Source: Brasenia schreberi
Taxonomy: Eukaryota > Streptophyta > Magnoliopsida > Nymphaeales > Cabombaceae
Assembly: GCA_036023115.1 (NCBI GenBank)
Contig: JAYKKT010000080.1
Span: 6,647,501 to 6,711,500, forward strand
DNA length: 64,000 bases
Direction of reading: 5' to 3'
Below, piece after piece: positions 1 to 10,400 of this stretch. How positions within the stretch are numbered: the first letter of the stretch is position 1; every line of letters starts with the position of its first letter. A program made the position numbers and the translations under genes. The notes below the pieces were generated by a model. That model made no database searches and was not told the origin of the DNA. It was given only the letters and a program-made list of their open reading frames with translations.

Positions 1-1150
1 CTCCCCGAAAATGACAGTTACCTTCTTCACAGCTGTCGTTCCCAGCCTCCTCCTTCACTCACCATGTCTACATGACAGTAACGCAATGTGTGGCAAACAT
101 TTTGGGTGGATCCGGATATTACACAAAAACCAAATATTCATATACATGCATGCACTCCTTAAAATAGAACTCGCAACATGTGAGTGGGCGTAAGGGGCCC
201 CTGTGGTGAGCTACCGTTTTGGGTGCAAAAATATTTTATTTAATTAAAGCGTCTCCAATCACTCTCCAACCCTTCTTGCCTTTTTTTCCCCTTCTGGTTA
301 GAAGAGGAAGGAGAGTTTACCCAAGCCTAACAACACATCTACCACCTACACATGTGAGTGGGCGTAGTCGAATTCTAACCAACGGCAACAGCCTTAGAAC
401 GCTCTGCCGTTGAGCTAATGCTCTCGGGGCAACCCCTCTTACCTCTCGAATTAAAAAGTTAAGGAAGCTCTTCATTGGAAAACAATATGGATCCGTAAGG
501 GTATTTGTAGATTGAACCCGGTATCAACAACCTCACCTGTCACAGTTGGGAAGTGTCGTTTAGTAACATGACACGATCGCAGTGAGATATCTAGCATGAA
601 ATGAATTTAAAAAGTTTCCGATTTTTTAATATTTATTTTCAACTAAAATTTTTCCTTTAGGACTGAGAAAATATTTATACTGAATAAAATAAATGTTAGA
701 TGAAGACGTGTCCCCAAAACTTGTTGTCTTCTACATGAATGCCGGGTACGACTCGAGATTTACGTATCATCACTTGTCTCTGTAAGACACGAGCGAGCGG
801 GCGTCACAAGACGGGTCCCCCGCGCGACGGGAGCGAATGGGTTTCAAAATTTCAGCTCGGCGATCCCCACTGGTTGACTACGACGAGGGATATCGGCAGA
901 CGGCAGCTAGAAGGCGCGCAGCAAGACGAGGTAAGAAGGAAGGACGTCTCAGAAGGAAACCCGTAGAAAGACAACGCCGATTTCAGCTGACATCGTCGTC
1001 GTGCCAACAGGTCGTTGCAGGAGAAGAGAGAGAGACAACAACTAAATCGTCTCTTTCTATCTCTCTCTTCACGGGCGTAAGAGAGCGGTTTGAATACCTT
1101 CGTCGTTACTGACGAATTTAACGACGTTATTTGTGCGGAGGAGCTTCTTC
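1..1150. other. Upstream intergenic DNA with tRNA-like SINE debris
   Basis: I see no supported gene here. A 17-base direct repeat (acatgtgagtgggcgta) occurs at 176-192 and 350-366, bracketing 157 bases of unknown origin. The reverse strand of about 370-435 resembles the head of a tRNA-derived SINE: a box-A-like tagctcaacggcagag followed about 35 bases later by a box-B-like ggttagaattcgac. It does not fold into a credible full tRNA. From about 780 on, the DNA is richer in CG and purine/pyrimidine tracts. That fits promoter or leader sequence of the kinesin gene, but I cannot place a transcription start. Confidence 0.4.
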
Positions 1151-2290
1151 CCTATCTCCTACCACGCTCGGGTACAGATCAATCCATCGGTTCGCTTCTC
1201 TTTTCTTCTTCTGCGAGTTGGAGTCAAGCTGCAGTCGGATTGTGAAAGAAGGTATCGGGGAATTTTTAATATGTTTTTGATCGCGTGAGTTGTTTTGGAG
1301 CTTTTTTCTTCTTTTTCTGCTTCGGACGGGTTCTGGTGAGTCGGGATTTCTACTGGAAACAGTCCAACTAGGGTTTTACTTTCTCCTTTCCGTTTGGGAC
1401 GTGAGAGCTTCTTTCTCAGGGTTTTAGATTTACTTTTGAGCTTCAATCTCCTTGGAAATGATTCTGTTTCTGGTCTTTATGAATTTTGCGCGCTTATTTG
1501 AAAATGAGAATCTTGAAAGGCTTGAAGGTTTTATGTTCGAATTTGTTCAATCTAGCTTTATTAGTTCGGAAGCGAGCTAGTTTGGGTTCCTTTTTCCTCT
1601 TTTCCGTCTTTATCAAAGAGGAAGAAGATGAAAATTTGATTTATTGCCATCTGGGAAGTATGATTCTTTGCATTCCTTTCCTTCTCATTAAAAAACGCAT
1701 CCTGGAACGCTCTCTTCACCTGCTTCTGGAGGCTTGCTTCATCGTGAGAGTTTTTGGCTCTAATTTGTTTTATTAATCAATAAAACAGTGGAAAGTAGTT
1801 TTTAAAACAATTTTTTTTAAAAAAGAGGAGTGCTTCATTTATTTATAACGCCTAATTTCTGGCTTTCTTTCCAGTTTTGCCCCTTCATGTCTTCCTAAAG
1901 CAGTCATCGTGGCACCTACTTTTCTCTTTTCCTGTTGCCGTCCTTCATCTCTTCGCTTCTCTTTCCATGTGATTCTCTGTTGTCTCTTTCTCATTGGCTC
2001 ATGCATCAGATTATGCGATTGCTAGATCTGGGCATCTGCATTCTTTATTGATCACCGTGGTAGTACCAATCGGGTGGGAAGCAAGAGCACAGCGAGAAGT
2101 GGACTTCAAAACACATTGAAATCCTCATTTCTTAATCCATTCCAGGCTTTACTGTGGACTCCCGTTGCGATTTCTGCGCTTGCGGACTCGTTGGATCAAG
2201 TGGGAAGGAGAATGCTTTTCTGTTCGAATAGTCAATCGGCATCGATATAAGGTTCTGATCAGCTTCACTCATTTGAATTAGTTGACCTCG
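1151..2290 (+). promoter_or_regulatory. Probable 5' leader of the kinesin gene, perhaps with a leader intron
   Basis: The stretch from about 1150 is CT-rich and free of long sense ORFs, as plant 5' leaders often are. A plausible donor (ctg|gtgagtcgg) lies near 1335, so a leader intron ending somewhere before 2291 is possible. Short ORFs on both strands here do not resemble known proteins. Boundaries are inferred; cDNA would settle them. Confidence 0.3.
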
Positions 2291-5200
2291 ATGGGGAGTT
2301 ATTCCTCTGAAGAGATTTTTGTGAACCCTCAAGTTGCGGACGATGGGGAAGTTTGTAGTCCGGGGGTTGTTAGTCCGAGAATTGTTAGCTCCAGGGTGGG
2401 TGCTAATAGCAATTTAGTTGAAGCAACAGCTTGGAGAAGGCACACCAATGCAGGTTTCACTCTTTTTCTATCTTTATTTCTTTGTTTCTCTTTTGTTAAT
2501 GACCATTTGAAATAACGGAAAATGGTCCGTAATTCACAGTATTGGGAACTAATGCTAAGGAGCAGGAAGAAGCAGTGGTGTCGGAAGATGCTGCTCATGT
2601 AGTTGAAGCTAATGGGGGGAATTTTATACCCAATGGAGAAGAAAGGGGAAGAAGCTACTCAGATTCAAGATTTCAGAGCCCTCGTGCATCAGGTAATAAT
2701 CTTTCTGAACAGCTGAATAAATTGCAATTAGCGAGGTCTTAGGAACGCATCAATTTGTTGACTCTGCCCTTAAAAGTTTTTTAGGAAATATATAAATCAA
2801 CCAAGAAAGCTTTGAAATGTAGGAAACTCGTATCAACGGTTATACAATCAAATACCAATAAGAACTTTGCTGATAGTATGAAGTCCTGACCAACAAATAA
2901 GTTGAATCTCTACTCTGGAACATAATACAACCAGGTTCTGCCCTTGCATAGGTGTGGGATGGGAGCTAATTTGTACTCCTATCAGATTTAAATCTAGTGT
3001 TGTATGGCGCTACATGACTATATATGGTTCTGGGCCCACACTTGTATTCAGTTGCAAACTAAAACATGGATCTACTAGTTTGAGTTATTCAAACTTTTTC
3101 TTGGTAAAGCCAGTCATGTAGTGCTTAATTGCTCTGTAGTGTTATCTTTGCTGATTTGATCTCTGATTTTGATAAACTGGTATAATTGTAACGTCTAGCA
3201 TTGATTTTGGGTTTTGGCTGTCAATATTAGTCCAATTCTGGCACAGAATGCATAATAATGGAAGATGACAGCGGGAATATTGTCTCATATCTAAGAGTAT
3301 CATTGGGAAAGGGTGGTTTGATATAAAAAAAACTGCGGAGAAACATTTGACAAGTCAGGGTCAAACATATCACTCATGGATTTACAGTGCTAGAGACTAT
3401 GATGTCCAAGTGTCTGTAAAGAGAGTGGGGCAAATGCACTATGTGCTACCATGGCTTCCACTGCTTCTGTGACTACTGCATTTCCCATGCTGAGTTGCTG
3501 GTTGATCAACAACCCTTGAATAAATGATGTGCTTTGTATGCTTGCTTTGGCTTTTATCGGTTTCCCCACTGCACTAACTCAAAGGAAGAAAAGAAACAAT
3601 GCTGATGTTTGCACACCAAAGCAACCTTGACTTTCAAACATGAAAATGAATTTCCTGCATGAAAAAAGACTCCCAATAGTTATTTGACAATCAGTTAAAA
3701 ACGATGTCACTGTTATCTTATACTATTTCTGGTAGAAAATACTGATTCCATTGAAGTGGAATCCAATCACTGAGTTAAAATCTGAAATGAAAAAAGACTC
3801 CCAATAGTTATCTAAACCCCAGTTATCTATAAAATTTGTGCAGTTAATCTTTGGACCTACTGTCAGCTTTTATATGCTTTCCCAATTTTGCTGTTATTGT
3901 AGGCCTATTTTTGACTTCAAAACTTTTGATGGCCGTGATTCCTTGAAAAGGAAACACTTATGGTAACATTTTTTTAACACGGTTGTCCTTTGCATGGAGT
4001 CCATTGCTTCTGCCGTGCCTTTCTTTGTCCTACTGGGTGGACATACATACATATATATATATATATATGTATATATATATGTATACATATACATCTATAT
4101 ATGTATATATGTATGTTTGTATGTATATGTGTATGCACGGATGGGTCTTCCTAGTTGTGTTTTCTCTTTGAGTCAATACTTGTATACTTTTCATGCTTGA
4201 TCTTATGACTTTCCATGATTTATCCTTTTAGATGCAGTTCACTGCTTCTGCAGTGCATTCTTTGTCCTAGTGTCTGGACATATGCATGGATTAGTCTTCT
4301 CAACTGTGTTTTATGGTTAGATAAGAATATGATATTTGTTTCCTTTCTTTTTCTCCTTGTTAATTGTTATGCAGTAGAACGGTCATCTGCGTGGATACAT
4401 AATCTTGGGCTAAAGTTCAATGAAGTTTTTCAACCGAATGAAGGTCGCCATTTAGAAGCTACTGCAATGAAGAATTTTGGAATGATGGACCTGAATGGTC
4501 TGGAAGTAAGTTCTTTCATGAAGATAGCCAGAAACAGTTTTCTGTATGTTCTCTTTTATAAATGTTTTTCATGTCATGTATCTTACAGGAAGCTCCAACA
4601 CAGTCTCTTTTAAATCTTGTAAACGCCATATTAGGAGAAAAGGAGAATGGAGAAGTTCCTCAGGTATGGTTTTGAAGGCCTTTGGTGTCTTCAATATAGT
4701 GTTGGTTGATGCATTATGTTCAGTTTGCTCCATGCAGTGCTTTAGAGTTTAGACCATTCTGCAATTTAACTGACATCTTAATGTGCTTCAGCGAGTAGAA
4801 CTTTTACTGAGGAAAGTCGTGCAAGAAATTGAAGGACGGGTGTTCACTCAAGGGGAACATATAAGAAAAGTACAATTCTGTCTTTACCCTATGTAGTGTG
4901 GGCCTGACGGTTCAAATTTTGTGCTGCTCCTGCTTCAGCTCATATATTCCATTCTGCAGCTGAAACTTGCCCTTAAAGAGGCTCTCGTGCGTGAAGAGAG
5001 ATTAGTCTCCAGAGCCAGTGTTCTGGAGATTCTTGCCACTGGGACAAGTGAGGAAATTAAGGTATCTACAGTTTGAATGTAGATATAAGCTAGTCATGTT
5101 TTTGATGCGTGTCTATTCTTTTATGATGCCACATGGTATAATATCATATCCTTTTTAAGTGTCTGTCTATTTGCAGATTGTCACTGACCAGCTTCAAAAT

Positions 5201-7394
5201 GTAAAGGTACATGTCTTTCTTTCCCATGCATTTCTTAGGGCTTTCAGGTTTGTCCACTGTCATACTTCATATTATCTAGAAGCTTATGCTGGATGGAATA
5301 TCCTTATCAATTTTGGACCTCATATTATCCTTAGTTGTACTTGTATCAAGGTGGAGAATTTTTCTCTTCTTTCTCTAACATTGATGATAGTGTTGGTTTA
5401 TGCAATAAAATATCCAAGAAAAATTTGTCACATTGTCATTATTTTCTTCAACATGATTACTGCAACCATTGGAACTTGGTTTTATAGATGAAAGTTGGTT
5501 GTAATGGTATATGTGGTTAGATGACTTCAGCATATCATCAGCTACTTACATTGGCAATTGCTATTACTATCTGCTTTTTAAGCGCTAAGAGGATGAACCT
5601 AATATTGCCCATGCTTAAATTTTTTTACTATTGGCATATTACTACCAATAAATAACACTGGAGCATTTGGCATACAGATGGAGAAAAAGAATATGGAGGA
5701 GAAGTGGAAACTTAAGGAGCAGGACGTGCTTAGGTTAAGGAAAGAGAAAGAAAATGTTGAACATGCAATTTCATCTCTTAATGAAGAATTTGAATCTATG
5801 AAAGAGAGATATGAGCAACGTTGCCAGCAATTAGAAACACAGAGGAAGGAGGCTGTCCAGAAAATGGAGGAGAAGATAAAACATCTTGAATGCCGTCTTC
5901 AAGAGTCTAACAGGAATGTCGAGGAACTTCAAGCACTTTCAGAAACAAGAGATGAGGACTGGAAACAAAAAGAACTTGGCTACCAAAGCTTTATTGATGG
6001 CCATCTTCAAATCGTGGGGGTATGTCTGTAGATTAAACGAATAGCTACTTTTGACATTTTATTTTTGCATTCAAATGATAAGAACTGTTGATGTGTGCAG
6101 GAGATAAGGTTGGCTTCTCAAGCTGCAAAAAAGGAAATTGTTGATGCACAGGAGGGCTGGTTGGAACAAATTAGTAACCTAGGTATCCAGTGCCTATATT
6201 GTTTCTTCGCTAAGTCATACAAACACCTCTAAGAGGTGGAGTGTCGACCCCGACATGGGTGTGACACCGACACCGTGTCGGTGCGGCATGGCAAAAAAAT
6301 GTAATTTTTTTTAATGTAACTCACGGTTCTGCTGGAGAATCCGATCGAGTAGGGAGTGATCCGTGAAGACGACGAAACCGAAACCTCTTAGTCGACTTGT
6401 GACCTTATCTCCCATGATGACCACCTGAGTTACCTCACTACAGTTTTCAAAATGCTCCTTCAGCTTGTCTTTCGTCATCTCCCATGAAACTCCGTCGATG
6501 AACATAGAAAAATATCTCAACATGGGCTTTCTTCACTTCCTTTTGTGTGGATATTCCACGCTTCTAAATCTGGCACAAACTTTAAAGTTAGGGTCTTTTG
6601 GATAAATGGGTCCGGATCCGTAAAGATTGATTTGTGTATTATGATGAAATTAGTAGTTATTTACCGTTTATGTGTTTTGCTTTAATATAAAGTTGTGTAT
6701 TTGTTATTGTCATATACTTATGTTAATTGATGTATCATTTGTTCTAGCTTGAATATTATATGCCCTAGCCGTGTTGCTACACCCAAAATTTTTGAAATTT
6801 ACCGTATCCCGCACACACACCCGCACCCATGTGACAGTTTCTCCGAGTACTAGTAATTCTGTGGTGTTATGTATGTTGTTTCTATGCACGTTCTGTGGCA
6901 TTCACTTGCTCAACTTTCTTTCGGTTTGTACATCGTACAGGTGTGAATCTTAAAGAATTGGCTGATGCAGCACAGAACTATCATATTGTTCTTGATGAAA
7001 ATAGGAGGCTGTATAATGAAGTTCAAGACCTAAAAGGTGCTTATTGTTTTTTATCCTGGTGTCTTAAAGTTCATTTTTGTCTCCAATTCTTCTAATAATT
7101 GTCTTCACTTTGGTAAATAGGAAATATTAGGGTTTATTGTAGGGTGAGGCCATTCCTTCCTGGTCAGTCTGCAAAGCAAACCACAATTGAGTATATTGGG
7201 GAAGATGGTGAGTTGCTTGTGTCAAATCCTTCAAAACCAGGAAAAGATGGCCAGCGAATGTTCAGGTTCAATAAGGTCTTTGGTCCAACAGCTACTCAAG
7301 GTTTGTTCTCTCCATTGTTGATTCTCCTTTTCTTGCTCATGCGTTTTATCTGGAATTTGCATCTCATCCGTTGTGAACCTCACATTTAAAGACT

Positions 7395-7432
<38 letters not shown>

Positions 7433-10400
7433 TTTTATGTCTGCAGAAGTTTCTTCTGATATTTTCTTACGAAAATGCACGTCACAGTATGCAGTTGACT
7501 ATTCAAGAGCGTTTCACCAAACTTCATGATGAAGTTGAGCATGCTCTTTTCCCAACTAATCTTGATTTAATTATTACTTAGGACTAGCAGAAGGTTGTAC
7601 CATAAGTCGTCCTCTTGGACAGGTCGGGCATAAGTATAGCTTACTGTGTGTAAGCAACATGCCTACTACAAGATAGGTGCAGAATGATATTTATATTCCA
7701 CTGAAATATGTAATCTTTAGAGAGGTTGTAGGGACTTTTTATTGTTCTTGCCCACACCATTCTTCTATACTAAGATACAGGACATGAAATCTATTAGCCT
7801 TTGGTTGACGCATATTTTTGAAGTTTTCAATTGTTTGCCTTTCTTTGCATAATTACTTCTTAAGTGCCTTGTACAAATCCTATTACTTGCTCTGAACTTA
7901 TTTTGTCTAATCTCGGCATTATGTCAAATTGAATGATGAGTTGGACACTTTAAGTTTCAAACGACCAGTGGTCTGTGGTTTCTACTATTTTAAACATTAC
8001 TAACTTCCTACTTAGCACACAAGAAACTTCCATCATTTGGTTGCTATCTTCGTCCTGAGGTGCATAGGCATACATAGGCAAAACAACTGGTCTTAGTTTC
8101 TGGTACATTTTATTGGACTTATATGAAAATCTCATTTTAACTGTTGTCAGAGGAGGTCTTCATAGACACCCAGCCGCTTATAAGATCTGTTCTAGATGGC
8201 TTCAACGTTTGCATTTTTGCATATGGTCAAACTGGCTCTGGAAAAACTTTTACAATGGTACGCAGTTAATTACTTGATCTGAATCCATTTTTCTAAAACA
8301 TCCTGTAATTGACACTGAAAGACATTCTCTTTATTGAACAACGTCCTAGAATATTAGCTTATTTTGTTAATGTCTTTGTCTTCTCAGAGTGGACCAGACC
8401 CACATTTGGAGGAATCCTGGGGAGTCAACTATAGAGCGCTAAATGATCTTTTCCTCATCTCCCAGAAGAGAAAAACCACATATTCATATGAAGTTGGAGT
8501 TCAGATGGTTGAAATATACAATGAACAAGTGCGTGATCTACTTATAAATGATGGTTCTCAGAAGAGATATCCTTTCAGATTTTTTATCATATATATATGA
8601 ATTATTCTTGCACGCCAATTGTGTTCAGAAATCTGGTACTTGAATTTTGCTTTTTTATTATGTAATTTGCTTTACCCGATCTGGCGTTAGTCCCTATCTC
8701 TCACTGTTGCTGTATCAACATTGTATGGGCTGCTTTATTTGCCTCGATATCATCCTAAAATTTTAACGTTTCTGGAATGTTTTTGATGTGTCATTCTTTT
8801 GAAGTGTTTCTATTAACTTCATACGCTGGGGATTTGGAGCACATCACAACCCAATGGGTTGAGTGTCCCTGATGCAAGCATGCATCGTGTGGACTCAACC
8901 AGTGATGTGCTTGTCCTGATGCAGATTGGTCAAATGAACAGGGCTGTAGGGGCCACAGCCTTGAATGAAAGGAGTAGTCGCTCACACAGGTTTAACATCA
9001 CGATCAGTGCTATTGCAATTTGGGGATAGCCATTGAGTTTTAGCATTTAATGGACACATTCAAAATTATATTTTTTGATTAGCGTCCTTGTGCAGTGTCC
9101 TTACAGTACATGTTCGGGGTACAAACTCGGAGACTGGTGTTGCTTTACGTGGATCACTTCACTTGATAGATCTTGCTGGTAGTGAAAGGGTTGAGCGTTC
9201 TGAAGCCACTGGAGAGAGGCTTCGGGAGGCACAATATATCAACAAATCCTTGTCTGCTTTAGGAGATGTTATATATGCTCTAGCTCAAAAGAGTCCACAT
9301 GTACCATATAGGAACAGCAAGCTCACCCAAATCCTGCAGGGTTCTCTAGGTGTTGATTCTCATTTTTTGACAATTCTTTGTTTGTCATGGTCAACATATT
9401 GTGCCCCCAAAGAATCACTTTTTAAACATAAACTATTTTCACTTAGACTGTTACCTTTAACATTCACATTCTATTTTACAATTTGTCTTTGGCAGGTGGT
9501 CAGGCAAAGACACTTATGTTTGTGCAAATTAATCCTGACGTTGAGTCATGTTCTGAAACTATAAGCACCCTGAAATTCGCTGAAAGGGTATCAGGGGTGG
9601 AGTTAGGAGCTGCAAAGAGCAACAAAGAGAGCAAAGAACTTAGAGATCTAATGGAACAGGTTTTTTCCCTTCCTCTTGTTTCTTTTTTGCAAGCTCATGA
9701 TTTTCTTATCTGGGTTTACTTTATTTGTTGCATTACAACTAATGCATAAAATGTATTTTTGCCCATTAGGGAGTGACAGGTACCCCGTCTAGTATGGGAA
9801 AAGGCTTAGTTGTTGTTGTTGTAGGGAGTGACAGGTACTGGTAGTGGTGGTGTTTGATGGTGGCCATGGTGGTAGTAGCAATGATGATGGTTGAGGTTGC
9901 TGATTGTGAAGATTCATATCCATGGAAACAAAAAGAGAAAGAAAATAATTTATTTTATAATATTGTATGGTAAAGAACTCATCAATAGGGGTTCTATTGA
10001 ACTCCAAGTATTTCATTCTACCAATAAAATAAACTTTACTGAAGGTGCAGGGAGGGGACTATTTAAATCATTGGGTTCTATGTAAATGCTGGGTATCCAT
10101 AAACTTCTGTTGGTTTATTTATCAAAGTGCATTGTGAGGATCAATGTGTTAAATTTATATATTTGGGAATAAGGGGCTAATTGCAGAAGTTTGTTTACTT
10201 GGTAGCAGCTGTCATTGTGGCATTGGTGGTGGCAGATGGTTAAAGGCGTGATTGATTGTGGTGAATAGTGTTGATTGTGGATGTGAAAGATGGTGCTGCT
10301 TTCTGTAATTTGTAGAAAAGATAACTAGTGCTGTTGTTAATAATATATTTAAATTTCTTCATGTTTGTCATTGCTAATGCCTACTTACCTACTTTTAATA

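Noticed and set aside
370..435. Possible tRNA gene on the minus strand
   Set aside because: Only box-A-like and box-B-like segments are present. The acceptor arms do not pair, so it reads as SINE debris. The same applies to 19254-19330.
739..1446. ORFs upstream of the kinesin gene (739-1112 + and 1159-1446 -)
   Set aside because: No recognisable domain; composition and position fit a promoter and CT-rich leader.
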